DNA of 64,000 nucleotides from Hofstenia miamia (GCA_004352715.1 SCFE01000111.1:122666-186665); one strand, 5' to 3'; numbered from the stretch's first letter, positions 36,310 to 48,585 are shown. The notes: generated by a model not told the origin, from the letters alone. A program made the numbers and translations.

Positions 36310-36314
<5 letters not shown>
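35787..36314. other. Non-coding stretch
   Basis: AT-rich, nothing recognised. Confidence 0.5.
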
Positions 36315-36346
<32 letters not shown>

Positions 36347-36442
36347 NNNNNNNNNNNNNNNNNNNNNNNNNNNNNNNNNNNNNNNNNNNNNNNNNNNNNN
36401 NNNNNNNNNNNNNNNNNNNNNNNNNNNNNNNNNNNNNNNNNN

Positions 36443-36471
<29 letters not shown>
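36315..36471. repeat. (TA)n microsatellite interrupted by an assembly gap
   Basis: TA units on both sides of 96 N (36347-36442). The gap presumably marks unresolved repeat. Confidence 0.95.
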
Positions 36472-36474
<3 letters not shown>

Positions 36475-37188
36475 TTAAGGGATTTCCATAAATGTGATAT
36501 CTAAAATCTGGAAAGATAAAGTTAGGAGAGTGTTTCCTGTTAAAACTTATTTCGCATTAATTTCGTTGATTGTGAAACATTACAAATTGCTTATTGCAAA
36601 TAATGAATAGCGTAAGAAACTTTCAACTAAAATTGCTGTTGACAAAAGGATATAATGCGTATGCATGGACATTATAGTTAATAAACATTACAGAGAATTA
36701 TATTTAAAAAGCAAGTTCAGGAATCCCGAAATTTACAAAGAAAGCTTTATATGTTTACGTATTCTTGCCTCACAGATGTTAGTTTTTAGTATCAAATAAG
36801 TACTGCAACTCAGAATCATATAGGGGACCCATAAATCTCCCTACACTTACAGTAGAGGTAAGTATTGATAAGATTGAATCAAGAACTGCTTCTTAGATTG
36901 ATATAAACTTGTAACTTAATGAAATTTTTTGGGTTTAATTGCACGTGCTAATTAAAAACTTAGCAATTTAGGCAATAAATTAAATATTCATACAAAATTA
37001 AATAAAAAATGCAGAGCCATTTATTTGAGCATTCTTTAAATTTGTCTACTTCATACCTCCCTCTCATCATTATAATTTCTTAATGGATTCCCTAAACTTG
37101 TAAATATGTAAATTTAAACCTAAGATGTAGCAAAGGATAAAGTAATGTAATGTGAAAGCACGTAGACTAGTTCAGTTCAATCAAACCT
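36472..37188. other. Non-coding stretch
   Basis: Nothing recognised. Confidence 0.5.
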
Positions 37189-37392
37189 TCAAATAGGAAA
37201 AGTTGGATAATGATGAGATAGCTCCTCTCTCAACATCTGGTTTGTCATATCAGCATCAGCATATATTTTATTTTGATAGTAGATATATACGCTGCCATTT
37301 TGGCTTTTAGTGAACACTCGGGGAGGTAAAATAAAGGCTTCATGTGATGCAATAATATAATGGGAATGCCTCAACCTGCTCATCCTCCCCAT
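37189..37392 (-). other. Open 67-codon minus frame, possible orphan exon
   Basis: The frame reads MGRMSRLRHSHYIIASHEAF at its start and has balanced amino-acid use, including HEAFILPPRVFTKSQNGSVY, without the Lys/Asn/Ile/Phe bias of random AT-rich frames. I cannot name a family. CGTAAGTATG upstream on the same strand could act in splicing. It may be an exon, an old transposon piece or chance. Confidence 0.2.
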
Positions 37393-39398
37393 ACTTACGG
37401 AGCAAATACATATATGCTTACATCTCGTTTACTGAACATAACACTGAACTACAAAATTCAACTAAATTTTTGCCCATCGAACAAATCAATTAAGATACGC
37501 TGATTCGAAAAATTACAAAAAAGTTTTTCAAAGAAAATTTTTTAGTTTTGACTAATTTATTTTTTTTATAATTAGAAGAAAATCTGTAATGACAACATAT
37601 ATGTTTTAGGGATGTAAAAAATATTATGTTTTAATATAATAATTATAAAAAATAGCGTCCACTTATACGGGTATACAAAAGATATCAAAAAATATTTAAG
37701 TCATAATAAAATAAATCACCCCCTACATTTGAATAAATTTTTCTACATCCTTTCAAATTTTGTTGATTTCATTTTTCTTATGTGTTGTGCACTAGGTGAA
37801 TCCCCTATGATGTTCCATATTTAGTCCCTCATCATTCGCTCATTTCATTACGCAGATTATCTTTTTTCCATGATACTAAGGTCTTAGTGAAAGCACTCAC
37901 GATGCTCCTCACCTACATCCCTAACGCCATCTAAATAAAATGTTCTATATCTGTTACTATTAATCGCACAGCAAAAATTAAGACATATTTGAAATCAGCT
38001 AAAAAATTGCTATAGTATGAAATAAACTGTTTTTACGTGCAGCTAATATTTTTTTTATTTTGAAAAAAGGGTGAAAATATTGAATTTTTTTCTTAAAAAA
38101 TCAACTTTGTGGTACATTTTGGCCTCTATCACAAAAATTATTGGAGATATTCTAGAAACAAGACTAGATTTGAAAAGAGCAATGCAAATGAAATTAAATA
38201 TATTTTTAAAACTAATCACTATATAATTTTTTTTAATAATCTTAGTTTAAAAATTCTCATTTGAAAAAAAATGAAATTAGTCGTAGCTCAAAAATTTTCT
38301 ATGAAAAAATTTTTTTGTGATTTTTAGAATCAGAGTATCTTAATTGATTAGAAAATATATTGTTTGTTGTAGATCAGTCAATTTCTTAGAAAGATCTTCA
38401 TGTACTGTATATTTCAACATTAGACACAACATGAGCTACATTGCATTGCAATAATTCATAATTTTGATAAGCAAACATCCTTTAATTCATTTTTGCTAGA
38501 GACATTCCGATTGCATACACCTCTATTATATTTCAATGTTCAATAACTGCCCCAACCTACAATACATAGAAAATTATTTCAACTCTAACCCTAACGCTAA
38601 CCCTAGACCTGCAACCGGGTCACAAAATGTATGCCGGTGACCCCTGCGACCCGGAAAAAGATTTGAACCGGTGATTCGGTGAAATCCGGTAAAATTGCAA
38701 AATAAAGTACACGGTGACTTGAATGACCAGTTTTTTAAATTTAGAACGTTGCTTGCAGGATTTTACTGAGAGTATACTTGCACAGACATTGATATGAACA
38801 ACTACTGTACACATCACGCTGATCTTCATTTATATTCGCATGGTTTTAACATTTCCCACAATTTACTTTGTGAAATAAAAAGCTATCGAAATACTTTCTA
38901 TGAAGCAAAAATGCTATCCTAATTAAGCATTTTAAAACATCAGTCTGTAAAAGATTCTTCTATTTGAAATGTTTATGAAATTTAACAATTTAGCCCCAAT
39001 TTATTAAAAACTTAATGTTAAATTAATATTATCAATTAACAAATGGGGCCCTGCGAATATTCTAGATTAAATTCAATTACGTAATGAGGGAAAGAAAATT
39101 TTATGAACTAAATACCTGTATATAATTCGGCTTATTTGATTATATTATTTGAGTTTCTTCAACGAAATATTGAAAATAAAAGGAAGTAAACCCTAAGCAT
39201 TCATATTATATCTAATGGGACTATTTTTGAAGAACTTACTATATGAAACTTGCAAAAATTTAGTGGCCTTGTTTTCGGATGCCTGGCTTCCAAAAATAGT
39301 GACCTGGCCTAGTTTTGTGGTATCATTTGATGTCTTTCTAGCTGCAAACTGCCTAAGAATAGTTTAAAATTTTGATGTTTTCTTGAAAAAAATTTTAA
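37393..39398. other. Non-coding stretch
   Basis: Mostly AT-rich without homology. At 38581-38606 short CTAACCC-like units (three, imperfect) are followed to 38700 by a base-rich patch with ACCGG and GACCC pairs. The 69-codon minus frame at 38620-38829 crosses that patch and has no family match. Confidence 0.45.
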
Positions 39399-39928
39399 CC
39401 TTAAACAGCCTGGTGTCCGTTTTAGAGCACAAACTGTTTACCTACATTTACAAACAATTTTCTCCAAACCTATTAGGAAATTTGAAAATCTTGGAGTATG
39501 GGTAGAAGTCTATTGGGGAACATATTTTAATGCAATGTTGAAAAATTTATCAAAGCGTATTGCTGTGGCTGATGTTGTTGAAAAGATTGACAAGTTTTCT
39601 TTGAAAATGTCAAATGTTTGAAAAAGGTTTAAATTTCTCCATACCTAAGGTTTAGAGCCCATGGCAGCAACAAAGAAGTTTGACTTTTTCTTGATGTGTG
39701 CAAATATATTCCATATCCATTAAGGCATGCCGTGCGCAAAGTCAGAGGTCGCGGAGTCTTTATAGGACAGAGCCATTTCATGGATTTTGAGCAAAAAAGA
39801 AAAGGGGAACTCTCCTCTATCACGTGGTTTCAGATTAAACATAGCCTCTATATTTTTTGAGCTATAAGTACTTAAACTATTTTTATAGGATCATGAAATT
39901 TTTTCAAGAGTCCCCAGGCTGTTTAGGG
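39399..39928. mobile_element. PiggyBac-type MITE, copy 1
   Basis: The 530-bp element is flanked by TTAA on both sides (39395-39398 and 39929-39932). Its ends are CCTTAAACAGCCTGG and, inwards from the right, CCCTAAACAGCCTGG. TTAA targets plus ends beginning CCY are typical of piggyBac elements. No coding sequence inside. A second copy lies near 41.3 kb in opposite orientation. Confidence 0.8.
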
Positions 39929-40290
39929 TTAAACAGTCATAACTCAAATACTGGAAATATATTCGTCTCTTCTTCTCAAGGCACATCGCAATCTACACAA
40001 AAATAGCAATTAAAGTTAGTTGTTGCTCAGTCAGATTTAAGTTCTTGATTACCTGAACATTTAATATGGAAAGAATTTAAAGTTTTTTAAAAAAATTTTT
40101 TCATTGAAAAATCGTTAATTATTTCAAATACTTCAAACACAACAATACAGTTTAGTACAAACTTTCAGCATTAAATTGAAATAGGTTCACAAATACATAT
40201 GTCCATATTTCAGGTTTTCTAAATTTCGGAGAAAATGTTGAAAAAACGGTTTGTTCTTTTAAAAGGAAGTAGGCAGTTCAAGTTAATGCA
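39929..40290. repeat. Possible second TTAA-bounded repeat abutting copy 1
   Basis: The sequence from the TTAA at 39929 to the TTAA at 40283-40286 ends with AGGCAGTTCAAG, resembling a diverged MITE end. Evidence is weak. Confidence 0.3.
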
Positions 40291-40888
40291 AATATCAAAA
40301 TAAATCTTACTTAACAAATCCTCTAAAATTTGTTGACTTATAGTTTTTAACAAGAGTTTTCAGAAACTCAATGATGTAGCAAGAAAATTTATTTGGTCAT
40401 ATAATGATTTCCGTTAACTCTTATTTGATAACTAGATTTTCAAAATTCAAAATATTGTTATTATTAGTGAGTACGATTAGAAATTTCCATTGTTAAAATA
40501 TTAGCTTTTTTTAATTTAAAATAGTCTGGCTTTTATAATGATGCGTATAAAAAGCAATGGATTTAATTAAACTCTTTTGGAAACTGATTGCCATGACAAT
40601 TAATCTAATTTACACTTCACTGGATGTGATTGGACTTTTGAAAGTCGATAAATCGTTTAAAATTCTTTAGATTAAAATATTCATAGAATACTGTTGCCAG
40701 ACACCTGATTTTTGAAACTAGTTATCATTCCAAAGTCAAAAAATGCTTTCATCCCGATGCATCGTATTTTTAGGATTCATTTTTTATATTGAAGCTCACA
40801 AATTATTTATACACATGTACATGTAATCAACGACTACTAGATATTATTAAGTAATCCTTCCGCATAATTACCCAAAAGATGTATATGC

Positions 40889-40919
<31 letters not shown>

Positions 40920-41323
40920 TTATAAAAAGTACTTTTTGAAGATCTTAGCAATTGCAATAAATTTGGAGCTAACATGAGCAGGTTTATCTTAGATACGATT
41001 AGGGCTAAGTACACACACATATGCCAACGAAAAATTGCCTAAAAATATAATTTATGTATCTAATAATCCTTAATTATATTGGTTAATGTATTTTCGAATA
41101 CATAAATATTTTTTCCAAAAAAATGTAACATGCTATTATTTCAAATCGGCGTATCGCTCCCAATACGTGATTTTTTTCACTTTTGATGTAAGTGAGCAAA
41201 AAATAAATAAGCCTTTAGTTCCACAAAGCACTTTTAAGGACCTTATTATATACAATAAATACAAGGTTTTTTTTGGTTGAGAAATTGTGAATATGAATAA
41301 CATGTTAAGGCCCGAACAATTTT
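40291..41323. other. Non-coding stretch with (TA)n at 40889-40915
   Basis: No homology. The 64-codon frame at 41086-41280 is Lys/Phe/Tyr-rich and not credible. Confidence 0.5.
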
Positions 41324-41599
41324 ACCTTAAACAGTCTGGAGATTTTTGAAAACTTCTCATAATTTTATAGTATTCTTTAAATGCTTATAGCTCAAAAAAT
41401 CTTAATGCTATGCTAAATCTGAAAGCATCACGTGACAGAAGAGATTGTCCTCTTTGTTTTTCCCTCTAAATCCGCGATCCTTATAAGTACATGAACACTA
41501 GGTATGGAGAGAATTTAAATCTTTTTCAACAATTCGAAATTTTCAAAGAAAACATGTTAATATTTTCAAAAACCTAGTAAATTTTAGGCATCTTAACTG
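41324..41599. mobile_element. PiggyBac-type MITE, copy 2 (internally deleted)
   Basis: It aligns with the reverse complement of copy 1: ACCTTAAACAGTCTGG, then TTATAGCTCAAAAAAT, CACGTGA, and CTAGGTATGGAGAGAATTTAAA near 41505. About 250 bp of the interior and inner right end are missing. The flanking TTAA is changed to TTTA on the left. Confidence 0.65.
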
Positions 41600-42292
41600 C
41601 TATCCCAGTGATTCGAACTTGGAAAAAACATGTTCCATGTTGGAGACTCAGAAAACTTGGAAAGTTTTAATATATCAAGAAAAATGCAAAAATATCCAAT
41701 TTCTACATGTAAAAATTGAAAGATATTTCATGTATATTTAAAGCAACATAAACTTTTATGTACTACATGTGGAAATATAAACTGTTTCCATGTAAATCCC
41801 TTCATTTAGAAAATTTTCACTAATTGATACAACTAACTATATATCACAATAACGCAGAATTACAAAATGAAGGTTAAACATTCTTGTGAAAAATTTATCA
41901 GAGAAATACTAGCATTAACTAAGAACAAAATTACATTTTTAACTATATATATATATACACACACACATATATATATATGTATATATAATATATAAAAACT
42001 ATGAGATATTAATTTCCGAAGTACACATTGATTAAACAGAGCTTATGAAGTTTTTGACCGCTTTAATACTAAGTGGTTCTTAGCTAAATAAAGATACTAA
42101 TTTAAGTATATATATATATATATATATAAATAGAAAGAAGAATAGATAGATATATTTGCTTTATTGTATCTTTTCAATGTTATTAGAGACAATAGATATT
42201 AATTTACAAAAACGTTATCTTAAAATTTCGTTTTCCAGTGTAGCTGCAACTTTTTCAAAGTTCTTTTCTTGTAATTGGCTTTTCACTTTTTG
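41600..42292. other. Non-coding stretch with TA/CA microsatellites
   Basis: Mixed (TA)n/(CA)n at 41943-41994 and (TA)n at 42106-42128. No coding signal. Confidence 0.6.
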
Positions 42293-43411
42293 CATATTAG
42301 TTAGCATATGAATTAATATGACTAAGAAACTCAAACACTTCCATTTCACTTAGAAAATCATTTCTTCATCGTATCTAGCATTTTTGTGCAACAACTATTA
42401 CCTAGAAGATGTTGAATTAGGAACGAAATATTCATTTATACTGTCTGCTGTGTGTTTAATGGTAGAATATTTACTGTTTACATTTGCTTGCGATTTTTCG
42501 TTTTTGATTTCAAAATGAAACGTCTGATATTCTCTATGATTTTTCGCAGGTTCAGTTTAATTTGAAATTCTATTCCTTTCTGTTTGCTTTGTGTTCTTAT
42601 TTAATAGGTTTCTTATGTGTAAGGTAATCCAAATTGGATCTTTATTGGTGATAACAATTCTTTTTTAAAAATGTTTTTGAAAACCAATGTCAATAATATC
42701 ATATATATATATACACAGTACTGGAAATATGTATTCGACCACCTTGCTATTTTGAAAAAATAACGAACATTTATTGGATAGAGTGTGCCTAAAATTATAA
42801 CTAAAACTAAGTGTTACTTTGATTAAGAAAAGAAAATGTGTATGTCTAACANCATATTAGTTAGCATATGAATTAATATGACTAAGAAACTCAAACACTT
42901 CCATTTCACATAGAAAATCATTTCTTCATCGTATCTAGCATTTTTGTGCAACAACTATTACCTAGAAGATGTTGAATTAGGAACGAAATATTCATTTATA
43001 CTGTCTGCTGTGTGTTTAATGGTAGAATATTTACTGTTTACATTTGCTTGCGATTTTTCGTTTTTGATTTCAAAATGAAACGTCTGATATTCTCTATGAT
43101 TTTTCGCAGGTTCAGTTTAATTTGAAATTCTATTCCTTTCTGTTTGCTTTGTGTTCTTATTTAATAGGTTTCTTATGTGTAAGGTAATCCAAATTGGATC
43201 TTTATTGGTAATAACAATTCTTTTTTAAAAATGTTTTTGAAAACCAATGTCAATAATATCATATATATATATACACAGTACTGGAAATATGTATTCGACC
43301 ACCTTGCTATTTTGAAAAAATAACGAACATTTATTGGATAGAGTGTGCCTAAAATTATAACTAAAACTAAGTGTTACTTTGATTAAGAAAAGAAAATGTG
43401 TATGTCTAACA
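42293..43411. repeat. Near-perfect 560-bp direct duplication joined at a single N
   Basis: 42293-42851 and 42853-43411 differ at about two positions (42355 T/A and 42649 G/A). The only base between them is N at 42852. Each copy carries the outer end of the Tc1 element (CAGTACTGG at 42716 and 43276). This looks like two contig ends or haplotypes placed in a row instead of merged. Confidence 0.9.
43276..43303. repeat. Outer end motif of the Tc1 element
   Basis: It begins CAGTACTGGAAATATGTATT and ends CGACCACC, preceded by a TA-rich target (TACA). A related inner motif ending CGCCACC lies at about 43463-43489. Confidence 0.7.
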
Positions 43412-43462
43412 CCATAAAATGTGCATTATTGGCTATTAATTTTTAATCAAAATTAGAAAACT

Positions 43463-43489
43463 TGTATTGGGGAAATGTATTCCGCCACC
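43463..43489. repeat. Inner direct repeat of the Tc1 terminal region
   Basis: TTGTATTGGGGAAATGTATT followed by CCGCCACC parallels the outer motif about 185 bp away in the same orientation, the arrangement called IR/DR in Sleeping Beauty-like elements. Confidence 0.6.
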
Positions 43490-44475
43490 TGAAAAAAATT
43501 TAACAAATGAGCAAATCCAAAAAAAGTAAATTCAAAATAAGATACATAAATTGTGCTTCTAATATTTTGTAGGGTGTCCCTTTGAGCGAATAACACCTTC
43601 AAGGCGATCAGGGATTGGAGCAAAAAGTCTTTCAATAAAGCTGTTGGGAATTGCATAACATTTTTTCTTTATTGCGCTCCACAGCTCGTCTTCAGTGTGA
43701 AGAGTATGCTTGTCCAATTCGATATTTGACTTCTTTCCACATATTTTCGATAATGTTGAGGTCTGCAGATTGGCCAGGCCAGTCAGCAAGGATAGCAACC
43801 GCATTATTGTGGAGAAAATTTGTCATTTCTTTTGAGATATAATATGGAGCGCCATCCTGCTGATATATTGATCACTCTTAAAAAGTGACAAGAGTTCTTT
43901 TTCTAGAATCCGAGCATATTAGGGCTTCGGAGAGTACCAGTGATGTGAACAATCTTGCGAAGGCCACACTTCCATATAGCACCCCATACCATTACAGACT
44001 TCCCAGGATAATTCATGGTCCCCGAGTAAGTTGAGGCAAAAATCTGAACTTCTGCCCAGTTGATCTCTTTATCAACATTCTTTTTGATGAGTATATCTCA
44101 AATCTTGACTCATCTGAAAATATAACATTAGACCAATGTTCAGATGAATTGTCTCTCATCAACTTGGCCTACCTTGGCCGGCGTTATCTTTGCTTTGAGG
44201 TTATGAATGGCTTTCTGGTTGCCACGAAAGTCCCTATTGAGTTCTTCTTCAGGATGATGCGAACAGTTGTTGCTCTCACAAGGTGACCATCAGCCCATTC
44301 CTTGCGAAATTCCTCTGAAATCTTCTTGGGATTTTGCTTTAAAGGCAGATAAGAGCTGATTGGGAGGTTTTGAAGGTCTTCTTTGATCTTCTGGACTTTA
44401 GCTTGGAGGCAATGATGGTTTCGGAAGTGAAACATCTGATGATATTCCTGACAGTACTTCGAGGCCGCTATATCA

Positions 44476-45010
44476 ATTACTGTTCAAAAATACTCTAATT
44501 AGCATTCCACAAATATTGTTTAACAATAATTTGCGATCTTTCCTTAAATCATATATCTTTGTATCAAATACAACTTCTTTCTTCATCAGCTTTATTCTTT
44601 GCTTCATAGAGAATGCTAGCAGGATCAGATTTTCTAAAAGTTTCCAATTTTTTTGTGATTTGTAAAAAAATTTTTCATATATTGAATTTTCACTTCTTTG
44701 AAATTTCAGCACGGATTTCAGTTCCAATTCATTTAGAATTTGCTGGTATGGAGCTGATTAACATCGCCTGCAATAATCAAAGCTATGTTATTTTCAAACT
44801 GTTCACGAATTGATTGTATGTTACTTAATAGTGATTCATTTAATTTGTTGAAAGCCTCAATTGTATGACTCCAAGTGTGTCTGAAAAATTCAAAGCATAG
44901 TAATTCTCTTTTATTCTCTTTAATGTAAGTATCTGTTATTTCAAAATTCTCATTAATATATTTCAGTATTTATTTTGAAATAAATTATTTACGCACATAC
45001 AGTATTTCGT
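44476..45010 (-). pseudogene. LINE endonuclease, N-terminal part (minus strand)
   Basis: Minus-strand frames read PYRDEGGGGVT at about 45035-45005 ('yRdR...GGGV'), then HTWSHTIEAFNKLNESL near 44880-44830 and NNIALIIAGDVNQL near 44790-44750 ('l.iaGDFN'). Together these are the early half of an APE-type LINE endonuclease. The frame at 44473-44727 (MELKSVLKFQRSENSIYE) continues it. The copy ends abruptly at the Tc1 transposon. Confidence 0.65.
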
Positions 45011-46040
45011 TACACCACCACCGCCTTCATCCCTGTATGGTTAATATTCTTCAACATGTTGCACAAAGCAAGATTTGTAGCTTTTGTGAGCCAATGTTTC
45101 ACAAATATTAGTTACGTGATTATTTTTCTTCAAATAACACAATTTCCAATTCTGCCGTTTTTTTATTAAGTGATTGACCATTGGTGAGATATACACTAGC
45201 AAGTAATATTTTGCTTTTTATGCTATTCGTAATTCGTTATAATTCAGGAATTTATGATCCAAAATATGTTCTCTCTATAAGTTGATTCTAGCTTTTATAT
45301 AATCTTTAAAATTTTCATAACCACTAAGATGATGTTCTTTATAATTTGCATTTGCACAATTCTTTGTTTTAATCTTCATTCTTCTTGGTATTTTGTAGAA
45401 AGGTGATTTTGTAAGCAAAATTTGCATTTGATATCATTATTATGATAGTGCTTCATAATATGCCCGTAAAACAAACATTTATTACATTTTATAGATTTAA
45501 TAATCACATCTACATAACTCATTTTGTTACAATTTCGACTTTTCTATTACATGTGATTCTGTTAAAAATGTGAGAATCAACATTTAGTACCATTTCTTTT
45601 TCATTTTCTTTTGATTTGTAATGAAATAATGTTCAACAATTTTCATTTGATAGTTTTTTCGTATCATTTAACTCAATATCATTAAAAAATTACACAACAG
45701 CAGAATTATTCTTAATTTTAATGCAAGGCATGAGCGTCTTTGGACAAAAAGCATCTTTTCCAAAATTATTAAAAAAATTCAACATACTTAAGATATCTGA
45801 ATCCTTAGATAAAAGTAGTGTATTTTTTCCAAATTTTGTAGGTATAGAGTTTTAAAAGAGTTGCACGTATCGTATTATCACTTATTTCAAAATCTAAGCG
45901 CTCATAGTTATTGCCTGCAATGTTACTACAATTTTTATTAAGTCTTCTTGAATATTGGATTTATTTGAGCTTTTTGGTATACATTTTATTACATCAGAGT
46001 AACTAAGAGTGTTGTGAGGTTTATCTTTTTTTAAAAGTTA
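45011..46040 (-). pseudogene. LINE ORF1 with gag-like zinc knuckles (minus strand)
   Basis: On the minus strand, SIKCNKCLFYGHIMKHY (about 45510-45460) and IKCKFCLQNHLSTKY (about 45445-45400) match paired CCHC knuckles with the last Cys of each changed to Tyr. After a frameshift, CANANYKEHHLSGYENFKDY (about 45350-45290) is a third knuckle-like unit followed by YIKARINL, as in nucleic-acid-binding ORF1 proteins of I, Jockey and CR1 LINEs. It lies directly upstream of the endonuclease on the same strand, as in an intact element. The part toward 46040 is decayed and its start is not clear. Confidence 0.65.
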
Positions 46041-46094
46041 ATACACAGCTTGATAAATTCCTACTGTAGAATTCCGTGCGAAAATTAACATAAA

Positions 46095-46134
<40 letters not shown>

Positions 46135-48204
46135 ATATATAATGTTAATCACAAGTGAAAACTATTCCTATAATGTAATATTTTTTTTCGCCTTGGGTGG
46201 CTAGGATAAAAACATGTGATTCATTAAATGTTAAAAAGTGTGTAGGAGATTAGGATAGCAGAAAATACATAACAATTATTTGAATATTGGTAATAAATAA
46301 GATCCAATGACGAATGTTGCAAAACGTTTTCAATGCTTACATTTACGAAACATTTTTTCTTTCTATTTGACCTTTTCATTTAATAATAGCTCTTGTCACC
46401 TGGAGTGAAGTCAATTGAAGTTATTAATTTAAGTTGAGTTTTTTATTAAAATTTGAGACAAGGCTGCCTGTTTATTAGTGCCCTACCCACTATATATATC
46501 TAACACCTAAAATGTAGTTTACTAAATTTTAAGAAAATAATGATTTGAATTTTACAATATTCATTTACATTAAATCAATTTTATTAAAAATTAGATTAAT
46601 TATTATTAATTAGAAGCTTAGCTATTGATTATTGCAAATATAACTCCTGCTTAGAAAAACGCACATAAGCAGAAAAAATAGGCAACACTTAATGTATTTG
46701 ATGTCTAGACAACTTGCAAATAAGCTTTTAATTGCTGACTTTCCCAAAACTAATTGAAACTCTTAAGTAGATGATTTTGCAAAATTGCATAGTTCAAATA
46801 TATAGACGACGAAATTTCTCTAGTTTATATTTTTCAGGTAATGTACTACTGTATCAAGCATTTTTATGCAGGCGTTGAAAATTGGTTATCCTGCTGAATA
46901 TGACGCAATGACTTCAATTTTAAATAAATGTTGACACACTTTTCTTGTCCTTAACACATCATTTTGTCAGGATTTTATATTTAATATTTAAAGTCTAAAA
47001 TACGAAAATTTGCAACTTGAAGCAATCAAAATGAAAGTTTTAAAAGTGCATTTACTTTGCTTTTTTCCCAAGTCGTCTGATATTTAATTACATATATATG
47101 TTATTATGCAAAATGATAAAAATTTTTTTCAAAAATTCAGAAAACTAAACGGGATTTAGGAACTTATTGCAGACATTTATTAACATCTAGCTTCAACTCG
47201 TTGGGTAGAGTTTTAATTTTGAATGAAAGGTACCCAATGGAACAGCATTGCAATGATTAAAATGAAATGTCTGAGACAAAATGTTATTTTCTAATAATCT
47301 AAAGTAACGATTTATGATGAAAATTGAATTCTTAACGATAGTGTCCAACGAAATTTAAAAAATCACTGTAGGTAAACATTCTGTATATTTTGGTCTGCTT
47401 CTCACCCATTAAATAGTCAAAGTTTAGTTTTAACTAGGATCCGATTTCAAAAAATAATCTATGTTTATTAGTCACAGAGTATTAAATGTATGCAGATGTA
47501 GTATATTATTTTAATGATAAGAATTTAATTTGAAATTTGTCTACTGACTGTACAGAACTCTGCTACTAACATTGAAAGCGAATTTTCTTTTTCTCTTTTT
47601 AGTTATTTTCAATCATTTTGTATCTAGAGGGTTTTAGGTTGAACGATAGAACTCAAAAAATATACTAATGTGTGAATCTGGTATGCAATTTTCCTAGATT
47701 ATTACTATTCAATAAACCAACACTAATAATTTACTAGATTAACTGTGTTATCCTAATTTTAAAGTGTTACATTTACCCACAAGAAAAATATTGTCAGATT
47801 GCCTATCATTATCAAGGTTGCACCTAAGAATTATAATATTCTTGATACTCATTTCAGAAAGATTTTCTATTTTAATGTATATAATCCAAAAATTACCTAA
47901 TAAATTTTACACCGTTCTATAACAACGTTACAAATTAATGGCTTAGTGGCATTCGATTCAATTTTGTACTAATTTAACGCAAATTATAATAAATTTCTTA
48001 TTACAAAATGGACGAAATTCGACATAAAAGTATAAATGCCAACTGTCTTTACGGTAATAGATTGCTTTATTTATCTCTTTGCTAGCATTGACATAATTTG
48101 AGGCATATTATGTCGTTAGCAAAATTTATTTGTTATCATCTTTTATTTAAAAGTCGTAATCACATTAAGAAATTTAGTTATTTGTTTTTTATGAGCACAG
48201 GTGC

Positions 48205-48247
<43 letters not shown>

Positions 48248-48585
48248 AATCATGTATAACTATGCACATTTAGGCACGTTTACATTGATTCTTTCAAAAA
48301 ATACAATTTTCTGAACATAATGTAATTTACATATGGCCAATTTCAAATCGAATTACTGTCTAAATGTATGTGGCATGCTCTTAGTTCACTATTTACTAAC
48401 AGACAGTCGTCTAAAAAGGACTCTGAGCGCAGAGTCATATATATATATATATATATATNCTCATAAAGATTCCACATGAATACATACCGGTAACAATTTT
48501 TTGGCCCTAGATTTTCTATAACTATGAGCAATTGAGTAATAAGGGCGACAATGATTTTTGTACCCAGTCAGAATTTGAAATGGCC
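46041..48585. other. Non-coding stretch with (TA)n tracts
   Basis: Microsatellites at 46098-46129, 48214-48243 and 48438-48458. The 40 bp after the single N at 48459 recur at 48966-49005. No coding homology seen. Confidence 0.55.

Larger units (their letters stand above)
43274..44475 (-). pseudogene. Tc1-like transposon with broken transposase
   Basis: The minus strand carries a Tc1-family transposase, a DDE enzyme that moves its element into TA sites. From N to C: RPRSTVRNIIRCF (helix-turn-helix end, about 44462-44424), ATRKPFITSKQR (44220-44185), SNVIFSDESRFEIYSS (first Asp, about 44130-44085), MVWGAIWKCG (about 43990), YQQDGAPYYISKEM (second Asp, about 43855), DWPGQSADLNIIENMWKEVK (catalytic Glu, about 43780-43725), and a C-terminus ending GHPTKY with stop at 43559-43561. 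All three catalytic residues survive at codon level, but the frame is broken several times and about 30 N-terminal residues are missing where LINE sequence starts. The Asp-to-Glu interval is 35 residues rather than 34. The downstream end of the element has two direct-repeat motifs (about 43276 and 43461). Confidence 0.88.

Noticed and set aside
38581-38606. Telomere-like CTAACCC units
   Set aside because: Only about three imperfect units, internal in the contig, not a telomere array.
43651-43842. Plus-strand 63-codon frame over the Tc1 region
   Set aside because: It is antisense to the Tc1 catalytic region on the minus strand.
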